DNA from: Deltaproteobacteria bacterium
Lineage (GTDB): Bacteria > Myxococcota_A > UBA796 > GCA-2862545
Direction of reading: 5' to 3'
Length of the DNA stretch: 56,466 nt
Assembly: GCA_007693595.1 (NCBI GenBank)
Contig: REDI01000079.1
Location: 1-56,466, forward strand
A program made the position numbers and the translations under genes. This document shows, piece by piece, positions 8,555 to 16,269 of the stretch; the stretch's first letter is position 1, and each line of letters starts with the position of its first letter. A model generated the notes under the pieces. The model searched no databases. It was not told the origin of the DNA and saw nothing but the letters and a program-made list of their open reading frames with translations.

Positions 8555-9345
8555 GGGAGCCCGGACGAGAGCAGCGCGGAGGGGTCGTCGGGAGGCTCCG
8601 CGCCGCGCTCAGGGAGCCAGCCCTGATCGAGGAGAGCCTGCAGGCGCTCAAGCGCGAGCTCCGCCGCCCCTTCTTTGGCCCTCTGCTTGGAGGTCGCGCT
8701 GGTCGAGGCCAGCAGCTCTCCGCCGCACCACCATCCGACCGTCCAGACAGGCTGGTGGGCATCGCCGCTTCGGTCGAGCACCAAGGGGTGCACCTTGCTG
8801 CGGACGGGCTTGCGCTGGCAGTGCTCGTGCAAGCGGCTGATCGGGCTCTTGGGGGCCTCGGCGGGTGCCTCGGGATCGGTGTGCCTCGCGAAATAGGGCT
8901 CGAACCACGCCGTGACGATCTCGGCGGTCCGCCCGAAGCCGGCGTCGAGGACGAGCGCCCCGATCAGGGCCTCGGTGGCGTCGGCGATCATCTTGGGCTG
9001 CTCGTTGACCTGAGCGCGGCGCGCGCCGGTGCCGAGTCGAAGGACCGCGTGAAGCTCCAGGGCTCGCCCGATGTCCGCCAGGGTCGCGCCGCTGACGAGG
9101 CGGTGTTTTCGGAGGGAGAGATCGCCGTCGGAGTCCTCGGGAAAGCGCTCGAAACAGGCCTGGCCGACGATGGCACCCACCACGGCGTCGCCGAGGAACT
9201 CGAGGCGTTGATTGTGCGCACCGCCGTACTCGTGAGCATAGGAGGGGTGGGTGAGCGCGCGGTCGAGCAGCGCGGGGTCCGCGAAGGAGTGCTTGATCCT
9301 GGCCTGGATCGCGCTGAGCAGGGCCTCGCGGTCGCCGGGGCTCAT
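8551..9345 (-). CDS. rnc: Ribonuclease III
   Basis: Double-strand-specific endoribonuclease acting in rRNA processing. I start it at the ATG whose ATGA overlaps the mnmA stop, giving 264 residues; the frame extends 14 codons upstream into mnmA. The catalytic signature NQRLEFLGDAV is at 45-55 (acidic E49, D53), and the second metal-ligand helix is IADATEALIGAL. A C-terminal dsRNA-binding domain follows (about 165-240), ending SKQRAKEGAAELALERL; it carries a Trp-rich insert (VWTVGWWCGG). It overlaps the next gene by ATGA too. Confidence 0.94.
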   Translation of the reverse strand: MSPGDREALLSAIQARIKHSFADPALLDRALTHPSYAHEYGGAHNQRLEFLGDAVVGAIVGQACFERFPEDSDGDLSLRKHRLVSGATLADIGRALELHAVLRLGTGARRAQVNEQPKMIADATEALIGALVLDAGFGRTAEIVTAWFEPYFARHTDPEAPAEAPKSPISRLHEHCQRKPVRSKVHPLVLDRSGDAHQPVWTVGWWCGGELLASTSATSKQRAKEGAAELALERLQALLDQGWLPERGAEPPDDPSALLSSGLP

Positions 9346-10436
9346 GGGGCAGAGGCCCGAGCGCCGAGGGCGGAAGGGGCGAGCCAAGTGTCGATAGCTT
9401 CGGTGATCCAGGCGCCACCGAGCACCCGGTCTCCCTCGTAGAAGACCACCGCCTGTCCCGGAGCGACCGCGAGCGCCGGATCGATCAGCCGCACCTCGAA
9501 GGTCTCACCGGGGCCGACCGTGCAGGCATGCAGGCCGCCGCGGTGACGGATGCGCGCGTGCACCACCGAACCGGGCTCAGGCCGCTGAAACCAGGTGGCG
9601 CGGGTCGCGCGCAGGCCGTGGTGCTCAAGGCGGTGGGCGGGAGCTACGACCACCCGGCAGGTCTCGGGCTCGATGCGGAGCACATAGGCGGGGACCCCCA
9701 GCGCGACCCCCAGCCCGCGCCGCTGGCCGACGGTGAACTTGACGTAGCCATCGTGGTAGCCCAAGACGCGCCCGCTCTCGTCGACGATCTCGCCCGAGGT
9801 GTCGCGATCGGGGCGGTGCTCGGCGATGAAGCGGGCGTGATCGCCTTCGGGCAAGAAGCACACATCTTGGGACTCAGCCTTATCGGCGGTGATCAGGCCG
9901 AGTCGGTGAGCGTGCGCCCGCACCTGGGCCTTGGTCAACTCGCCGAGGGGGAAGATCGTGCGCGCGAGCGCCCTGGGGGCGATCGGAAAGAGGAAGTAGC
10001 TCTGATCCTTCTCGTGATCGACGGCACGGGCCAGGATCGGGCCCGGCAAGACCCTGGCGTAGTGCCCCGTGGCCAGATGGGTAGCGCCCAGGGCCATCGC
10101 GCGAGCCATCAGCACCTTGAACTTGAGCACGCCGTTGCACTGGATGCAGGGGTTGGGGGTCTGACCCGCCAGGTAGGTGTCGGCGAGATCGTCGATCACC
10201 GCCTTCTTGAAGGCCTCGCGCAGGTTCATGACGTAGAAGGGGATCTGGAGCCGATCCGCCACCTTACGGGCGTCGATGGCGTCGTCGAGGCCGCAGCAGG
10301 TGCCTGGGGTCTGACCGGGGGCGACGTCGTGCAGCTTCATATGCACGCCGATCACCTCGTGCCCCTGCTCGACGAGCAAGGCGGCGGTCACTGAGCTGTC
10401 GACTCCGCCGCTCATGGCGACGACGATGCGGGCCAC
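9342..10436 (-). CDS. mnmA: tRNA-specific 2-thiouridylase MnmA
   Basis: Thiolates U34 of tRNA Lys, Glu and Gln. The PP-loop ATPase motif SGGVDSS is at 9-15, followed by TGHYAR, DQSYFLF and the C-terminal barrel (VGQRRGLGVALG). I chose the GTG at 10436 because GGAGG lies 5 nt upstream; another GTG four codons earlier (10448) is possible. Cysteines C100 (in NPCIQCN) and C193 (in SQDVCFLPEGD) match the catalytic pair. Extra cysteines C47-C48 (TCCGLDD) and C97 form a cluster-like set seen in some MnmA groups; whether it binds Fe-S is an inference. It heads the tightly coupled run ending in a cysteine desulfurase. Confidence 0.95.
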   Translation of the reverse strand: MARIVVAMSGGVDSSVTAALLVEQGHEVIGVHMKLHDVAPGQTPGTCCGLDDAIDARKVADRLQIPFYVMNLREAFKKAVIDDLADTYLAGQTPNPCIQCNGVLKFKVLMARAMALGATHLATGHYARVLPGPILARAVDHEKDQSYFLFPIAPRALARTIFPLGELTKAQVRAHAHRLGLITADKAESQDVCFLPEGDHARFIAEHRPDRDTSGEIVDESGRVLGYHDGYVKFTVGQRRGLGVALGVPAYVLRIEPETCRVVVAPAHRLEHHGLRATRATWFQRPEPGSVVHARIRHRGGLHACTVGPGETFEVRLIDPALAVAPGQAVVFYEGDRVLGGAWITEAIDTWLAPSALGARASAP

Positions 10437-10488
10437 ATCTACCTCCACACCGCGTCCTTATCGCGACGACGGCGACGGCGCAGGTGGA

Positions 10489-11130
10489 CTAGTCGAAGGC
10501 CTGGAGCTCGCGTCCATGGGCGAAGTCGAGGGTGTCGTGCCAGACATCCGTGAGGAGTCCCTCGATCTCGTCGGTGGAGGTGAGGGGCGCTTTGAGGTGC
10601 TCGATCGACTGCACTTCGGTGATGTCTTCGATCGGGGTGGGGAGCAGCACGACCGAACCTTGGAGGATCTCGATGAGGTTCGAGCCGGAGGTCTTCTGCC
10701 ACCGCATCGCGACCTTGCTCGGTTGCTCGGGCTCACCGACCGCACCATGACGCCAGGTCAGGGTGTATTCGACGGTGATGATGTCGCGCACGACCTGATC
10801 GATGGCCATGCTGAAGTCGTAGTCTTCCTCGACGTTCAGGCGCGGGGTGTAAGTGTGAACCCGCCTTCGATCGACGACGACGTCGGGGTGCTGGTAGGCG
10901 AGCCAGACCTCGGAGAGGGGGGCGTGCACGAAGCCGCGCAGGTGACCCCAGAGCACGCCGTCGTCGCGGCGGCCCGTGACGAGCTCCATGCCCTCGTCGG
11001 GCACCCCATCGAGGAGAGAGATCGGCTCGAAGAGCAGCTCTTCGAGGGGTTCGAGGCCTTCGGGAAACGCGGTGATCGAGTCGCCGAAGCAACCTGCGAG
11101 CCCTACGATGATGATGTAAGCACCGCGCAA
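10489..11130 (-). CDS. Lipoprotein of unknown function
   Basis: About 213 residues. I start it at a TTG preceded by GGAGG (spacing 4 nt), because this gives a compact lipoprotein signal RGAYIIIVGLAGC. An ATG 18 codons upstream is also open but adds a non-signal N-terminus. The body (HLRGFVHAPLSEVWLAYQHPDVVVDRRRV...RDIITVEYTLTWRHG...EILQGSVVLLP) resembles a SRPBCC/START-like ligand-binding fold, especially the APLSEVW opening, but the similarity is weak and I give no function. It lies between the helicase and mnmA on the same strand with gaps of about 60 and 50 nt, so it may share their transcript. Confidence 0.65.
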   Translation of the reverse strand: MRGAYIIIVGLAGCFGDSITAFPEGLEPLEELLFEPISLLDGVPDEGMELVTGRRDDGVLWGHLRGFVHAPLSEVWLAYQHPDVVVDRRRVHTYTPRLNVEEDYDFSMAIDQVVRDIITVEYTLTWRHGAVGEPEQPSKVAMRWQKTSGSNLIEILQGSVVLLPTPIEDITEVQSIEHLKAPLTSTDEIEGLLTDVWHDTLDFAHGRELQAFD

Positions 11131-11193
11131 CCGGCCTCCAACCTTTCTTGGGGAGGGTATATCCGCAACGCCACGGATCAGCACGACGGAGGG

Positions 11194-13638
11194 TCACTGC
11201 ACGGCGCGCCACCGCCGAGCGGCGCGCTGGAGGGCCCAGTAGGCCTCTAGGGCGTCCCGGACCTCGGACCAGGGGCCTCGGAGTGGCTTGGCAGGTGGAA
11301 GACTGCGCAAGACGACCCGGCCGTAGCTCCGGTCGTGCAGCCTCCGGTCGAGGAGGAGCACGACGCCCCGATCGGCGCGGGAGCGAATGAGCCGCCCGAA
11401 GCCTTGGCGCATGCGCAGGATCGCTTGCGGGAGGACGATCGATCGGAACGGATCGCGCCCCGCCCGTCGCTCCGCCTCGACGCGGGCGGCGTGCAAGGGA
11501 TCGGAGGGCACCCGGAAGGGGAGCCGCGGCACGATGACCTGGCGCAAGCCCCAGCCCCGCACGCTCACCCCCTCCCAGAAGGCGTCGGTGCCGACCAGCA
11601 CCGCGCGGGGATCTTCGCGGAACCGTCGCAGCAGGGCGTCGCGGCCGGTCGGTCCTTGGGCCAGGACGACGCACCTGGGCCCCAGGGTCGCGCGTAGCGC
11701 CTGGGCGTAGCGCTCCACCGCCTCGTAGGAGGTGCACAGCACGAAGGTCCCACCCCCGGAGAGGCGGACCGCGTCGGCGAGGACGTCGCTGGTCCTGCTC
11801 AGGAAGGCCGGGTGATCGGGAGGCGGCAGGTCGTGGGGGATCCCGAGCACAGCCTGCGCGGCGTAGTCGAAGGGCGAGGGAAAGTCGTGGGTCTGAGGCT
11901 CGCGGAGTCCGACCCGTCCCTGCCAGAAGGTAAAGGAGCCCGCGACGGTGAGGGTGGCCGAGGTGCAGGCGGTGCCGGGGAGCGCGTCCCAGATCAGCCG
12001 CCGCACGACGGGGGCGACGTCGATCGGCGAGACATGCAGGCTCGCGGTGGCGATCCTCTTGGAACGGGGCGCCTCGATCCAGCGGCATTGCTCAGGATCC
12101 TCGTCGAGGAGGGCGCTCACGGACTGCAGCGCGGTGCCCAGCCGCCGCCGGGCTCGGATCAGCTCCTGCAAGGGGGGGAGATCCGCCTCGCCGAGCGTGA
12201 TGTCAGCGAAGATCTCCTGGACCTTGCTGAGCTTGTCGACGGAGGCCTGCAGCGCATCGAGCACGGCGATGACCGGGGGCTCGAGCTCGTGGAGCCACCG
12301 CTCGGAGCCCTCGACCTCCGGGGTGAGCCGGAGGGGTTGGGGGCCGAGGCGTCGGGCGAGGTCGGTGAGGGCCTCGACGCTGAGGGCGCGGAGGTGTTGG
12401 AGGGCGGCGGCGGCGTCGGGCGCGAGGCGGGCGAGCTCACGCTGGGCCTCGTCGCTCAGGGGGCCGGCGGAGCCGGTGTGTCGCTTGTGCAGACGGGCCA
12501 AGGCGCCGGGCCGCTTGCGCTTGGACAGCAAGGGAGCGGTGGCGCGCTGGATCCCCCGAGCCGTCACCTTGGCGGTGCTGGCCTCGGTGGCCGCTTGCTC
12601 CAGGTGGTGCGCCTCATCGAGGATCAGCCGCCGATACCGAGGCAGCACGCCGGGAGCTCGGAGCGACTTGAGGTGCCGATCCGCCATGAGCAGGGCGTGG
12701 TTGACCACGACGAGCTGGGCGGCCGCCGCCTCCCGACGGGCCTGGTAGTAGTGGCAGCGCTCGTAGAAAGAACAGCGGACGTGCAGGGTCAGGTCCGCGT
12801 CGGACTCCACCCGCTCCCAGGTCTCGTAGGCGAGCTCGAACGGTAGCTCCGAGCGTGAAGCGGGGGTGCTGGACCCCTCCCACGCAGCCAAGGCGCCCAG
12901 ATGAGGGTCGTCGGGCTCGTCCCCCAGCGCCAGGCCCAGGCGGCGCTTGCAGAGGTAGTTGGAGCGCCCTTGAAGGACCGCGGAGCGAACGTCGAGGCCC
13001 GCGCGCGCGAGGATGGGGAGATCCTCGGTGAAGAGCTGAGCTTGAAGGGAGCGGGTGAAGGTGCTGATCACGACCTTCTCGTCGTTTTTCAGGGCCCAGA
13101 GCGCGGCTGGCACGAGGTAGGCCAGGGACTTGCCCGTTCCGGTGCCCGCCTCGGCTGCGACGGGAAGATCGTCGTGCAGGCAGGCGAGCACGGCCAGCGC
13201 GAGGTCGATCTGGGTCGGGCGTGGTTCATGGCCCGGGAGCGCCCTGGGGAGATCCTGGGTGAAGAAGCGCTCGACCCTCGCGGGATCGACGCGCTTGAGC
13301 TCCTTGTTGTGGGGTTCGACGACCCAGTTGCTCTTCGTCACCGTCGAGTCGACGATCACGACCCCGATCCCGTCCTCCCCGTACCGGGACGCGAGGTGAA
13401 GGTCGGCTTCGCTCGGCCTCAGATCACCGCTGGGGTGGTTGTGGATGACGACCTGGCCCGTGCGCGGTCGCTCCAGCAGCGCGGGGACCCGGTCCTCGGT
13501 GCCTCGGCAGGTGATGGTCAGACCCACGACCTCGCCCCCGTCGACGTCGCCGATGGCGAAGACCTCGACGCCCCCCGCGTCTTGGATCGCGCGGCGGAGA
13601 TCGTTGGCGGCAGCGCGGGTGAAGCGAAGCGAGCTCAT
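11194..13638 (-). CDS. JAB/RadC-like domain fused to DinG/XPD-family helicase
   Basis: An 814-residue two-part protein. Residues about 1-115 are a JAB/MPN (RadC-like) domain with the metal motif HNHPSGDLRPSEAD (H65, H67, S69, D78) and a possible acidic E24. Residues about 120-800 are a superfamily 2 helicase of the DinG/YoaA/XPD group: Walker A AEAGTGTGKS (161-170), DEAH box (340-343), motif VI RMRQGFGRLIRS. The Fe-S domain shows C229 (NYLC), C288 and C294 (CSFYERC), but I do not see the usual fourth Cys five residues before C288. DinG-type helicases unwind R-loops and damaged DNA forks. JAB domains are either peptidases or inactive scaffolds, so the fusion's chemistry is open. Confidence 0.88.
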   Translation of the reverse strand: MSSLRFTRAAANDLRRAIQDAGGVEVFAIGDVDGGEVVGLTITCRGTEDRVPALLERPRTGQVVIHNHPSGDLRPSEADLHLASRYGEDGIGVVIVDSTVTKSNWVVEPHNKELKRVDPARVERFFTQDLPRALPGHEPRPTQIDLALAVLACLHDDLPVAAEAGTGTGKSLAYLVPAALWALKNDEKVVISTFTRSLQAQLFTEDLPILARAGLDVRSAVLQGRSNYLCKRRLGLALGDEPDDPHLGALAAWEGSSTPASRSELPFELAYETWERVESDADLTLHVRCSFYERCHYYQARREAAAAQLVVVNHALLMADRHLKSLRAPGVLPRYRRLILDEAHHLEQAATEASTAKVTARGIQRATAPLLSKRKRPGALARLHKRHTGSAGPLSDEAQRELARLAPDAAAALQHLRALSVEALTDLARRLGPQPLRLTPEVEGSERWLHELEPPVIAVLDALQASVDKLSKVQEIFADITLGEADLPPLQELIRARRRLGTALQSVSALLDEDPEQCRWIEAPRSKRIATASLHVSPIDVAPVVRRLIWDALPGTACTSATLTVAGSFTFWQGRVGLREPQTHDFPSPFDYAAQAVLGIPHDLPPPDHPAFLSRTSDVLADAVRLSGGGTFVLCTSYEAVERYAQALRATLGPRCVVLAQGPTGRDALLRRFREDPRAVLVGTDAFWEGVSVRGWGLRQVIVPRLPFRVPSDPLHAARVEAERRAGRDPFRSIVLPQAILRMRQGFGRLIRSRADRGVVLLLDRRLHDRSYGRVVLRSLPPAKPLRGPWSEVRDALEAYWALQRAARRWRAVQ

Positions 13639-13917
13639 AGAGGCTGACTAGCGCGGCGAGGGCACCTCGCCAGGGGGGAAGGGCACCCATGGAGGGCGAG
13701 GTCCGGGAGGAACGATCGATCGAGAGCGGTGCGCACGAGCGCCTCGATCTTCGTGAAGACAAGCTGCGATAGCTATGTAAGTATCTAGCTTTTCCCTGCG
13801 AATTCGTCTCGGGGGGACTCCACAAGGTAGACGGTGGGGTGCGCGGTCGGCTAGAAGGCAGGGCGCTGAAGGGGCCCTGCTCTGGTCTGCGGGCGCCCAT
13901 CTCTATCTAGGAAGCTC

Positions 13918-16269
13918 ATGGTTTCGAACCGAACGGTCAGGGTTGTCTCGACCCTCTGTGCGCTGGCCCTTGTCGCGTGCGATCCCGAGGGAGGATCGAC
14001 CCCCCACGGTACGCAGACCGGGGCGCCTCCCGGCACACCCGAGATCCAGCTCTCTCCCGCGGCGCCTCAGACCCGAGACAACCTCGTCGTCGAGGTGCTC
14101 AACCCCCTGACCCATCTTCGCTATGGCTATGAGTGGCGACGCGATGGGGAGCTGATCTCCGACCTGACCTCCGACTTGGTGCCGCGCGCCCGCACCCAAA
14201 AGGGCGAGAGCTGGGAAGTCACGGTCATTCCTTATGACCAGCGCGTCGCGGGGCCTCGCGTCTCCGACTCGGTCCAGGTCGGCAACACCGCGCCCGAGAT
14301 CACCAGCGCGGCCTTTGAGCGCGAGGTCCCCTCGCCGGGCACGGGCATCGCCGTGCACTACACCACCGACGACGTCGACGGCGACGAGGTCTCGGTTCGG
14401 TTCTCGTGGACCCTCGATGGCGCCCCGACCCCCGACGACGGCCCCACCATCCAGGGCGAGCGGCTCGCCCGTGGGCAGCAGTGGTCGGTGACCCTCACCC
14501 CCACCGATGGCGAAGCCGAGGGCGAGAGCCGAACCCTCACCACCGAGGTGGGCAACACGCCCCCGAGCATCGCCGACGTGCTGCTCAGCCCCTCGACCGC
14601 CTTCACCGACACGGTCTTGGTCGCCGAGGCGGTCGACGTCTTCGATCCCGACGGCGACGAACTGACCGTCATCTATCGCTTCTTCGTCAACGATCGCCTG
14701 GTTCAGCACGGCGAGGAGCCGACCCTCGATGGCGCAGAGCACTTCGTCAAGAACCAGTCTGTCTTTGTGCAGGCCTTCGTCCGCGATGATCTCGATCGCT
14801 CCGACTCGGTCCGTTCCCAGGACCTCTTGATCCAAAACACCCCCCCCGTGGCGGCGTCGATCACCCTGCTCCCCGACGCGGCCGTCACCTCGACCGAGCT
14901 CGTAGCGAGCGTCGACGGCTCGGATCTCGACGGGGACCCCCTGAATCAGCGCTTCATCTGGCTCATCAACGACGTCGTCGTGCCCGAGGTGAGCGGCCCG
15001 GTCCTCGCGCCATCGTTCACCACCAAAGATGACCGGGTGGTCGTGCGGGGCTACCTCGTCGACGATGACGAGGACGAGAGCAACGTGGTCGAGTCTCATG
15101 CGCTCACGGTCGACAACACCCCACCGACCGCGCCTCGGGCCACCATCCTGCCTCGCGCCCCGATCCAGGGCGAAGATGATCTGGTCTGCACCATCGCCGA
15201 AGAGAGCTTCGACGATGACGGGGATCCGGTCAGCTACACGATGACCTGGATGGTCGACGGGCTCCCCATCGATGACTCCGACACGACCGAGTGGCCGGGT
15301 GACACCGTGCGCGGCGACCTGACCCTCGCCGAGGAGCTGTGGACTTGCGCCGTCACCCCCTTCGACGGGACCGACCAGGGCGAGCTCGCCACCGGGCGGC
15401 GTCGGATCACCTTCGATGGCACCATCCTCTGGGACGAAGAGGTCACCTTCACCACCTGCGGCGCGACCGGCCGGTTCGGCCCAACTCAGGCCGCCTGCAA
15501 CGACACCTACCGCGACTCCTTCCTCGAAGATGGGGTGGTGGTCGAAGAGGGGATCCAGATCTGGGAGGTCCCCGCTCCTGGCGACTACCGGATCACGGCT
15601 CACGGGGCCCAGGGCTTCAGCGCTGATTCGAGCCATACCGGCGGTCATGGCGCGCTCATCGAGGGGGTGTTCTTTCTCGATGAAGGGGAGCGGCTGCGCA
15701 TCGCGGTGGGGCAGCGCGGGGTCGGCGACGAGGCGAGCTGCAACGGTGGAGGCGGAGGAGGCACCTGGGTCATGACCATCTCGGGCGATCCGTTGCTCAT
15801 CGCCGGCGGCGGGGGCGGAACCCGCACCAGTGTCCGCCAAGACGGCTGCCCAGGGCGCGTCGAGGAGTTCGGAGGCCGCGGTTCAGGCTCGGCAGACACC
15901 TGGAGCTGCGCGCTCAAGACCACCGATCTGCGCCAAGGGGGGATCGTGAGCAGCTTCTCATGGGGCTCGGCGGGTGGGGGGCTCGAGAGCACAGGCGCGA
16001 GCGATCGGGTCGGGGGCAACGGAGGCAGAGGTTGGACCCAGGGCCTTCAAGGCGGCGGGACTCCCCCAGGCGAGGACGCCTACGGCGGCTTCGGTGGCGG
16101 TGGCGCGGGCAATGGCTCTTGCGGCGGCGGCGGCGGCGGCGGCTACTCCGGCGGCGATGGCGGTCGTCTCGCGGGCGGCGGCGGCTCCTTCAACGGGGGC
16201 CTGGAGCGCGTCGGAGTCGAGGGTGGCGCCGACGCGGGCGATGGCAAGGTGATCATCGACCTGCTCTAG
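13918..16269 (+). CDS. Lipoprotein with five Ig-like repeats and ALK-like glycine-rich C-terminus
   Basis: A 783-residue lipoprotein (STLCALALVAC; lipid on the Cys of LVAC). Residues about 40-510 contain five Ig-like repeats joined by NTxP hinges (NTAPEIT, NTPPSIA, NTPPVAA, NTPPTAP), each with the pattern L-xxxxxxD-DGD-xxxxYxWxxxG...F-xKxxxVxVxxxPxDG. These are paralogous to the repeats of the giant lipoprotein at 28.7 kb. The fifth repeat (CTIAEESFDDDGD...WTCAVTPFDG) matches the final repeat of the giant protein. Residues about 520-783 are glycine-rich and begin TFTTCGATGRFGPTQAAC, the Gly_rich (PF12810) motif known from ALK/LTK receptors. The stop overlaps the convergent gene by 4 nt. Surface role predicted; ligand unknown. 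Confidence 0.85.
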   Translation: MVSNRTVRVVSTLCALALVACDPEGGSTPHGTQTGAPPGTPEIQLSPAAPQTRDNLVVEVLNPLTHLRYGYEWRRDGELISDLTSDLVPRARTQKGESWEVTVIPYDQRVAGPRVSDSVQVGNTAPEITSAAFEREVPSPGTGIAVHYTTDDVDGDEVSVRFSWTLDGAPTPDDGPTIQGERLARGQQWSVTLTPTDGEAEGESRTLTTEVGNTPPSIADVLLSPSTAFTDTVLVAEAVDVFDPDGDELTVIYRFFVNDRLVQHGEEPTLDGAEHFVKNQSVFVQAFVRDDLDRSDSVRSQDLLIQNTPPVAASITLLPDAAVTSTELVASVDGSDLDGDPLNQRFIWLINDVVVPEVSGPVLAPSFTTKDDRVVVRGYLVDDDEDESNVVESHALTVDNTPPTAPRATILPRAPIQGEDDLVCTIAEESFDDDGDPVSYTMTWMVDGLPIDDSDTTEWPGDTVRGDLTLAEELWTCAVTPFDGTDQGELATGRRRITFDGTILWDEEVTFTTCGATGRFGPTQAACNDTYRDSFLEDGVVVEEGIQIWEVPAPGDYRITAHGAQGFSADSSHTGGHGALIEGVFFLDEGERLRIAVGQRGVGDEASCNGGGGGGTWVMTISGDPLLIAGGGGGTRTSVRQDGCPGRVEEFGGRGSGSADTWSCALKTTDLRQGGIVSSFSWGSAGGGLESTGASDRVGGNGGRGWTQGLQGGGTPPGEDAYGGFGGGGAGNGSCGGGGGGGYSGGDGGRLAGGGGSFNGGLERVGVEGGADAGDGKVIIDLL

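Noticed and set aside
13903-15840. Minus-strand frame of 645 residues opposite the 783-residue lipoprotein
   Set aside because: Composition is a reflection of the Ig-like repeat codons; no start signal or domain.
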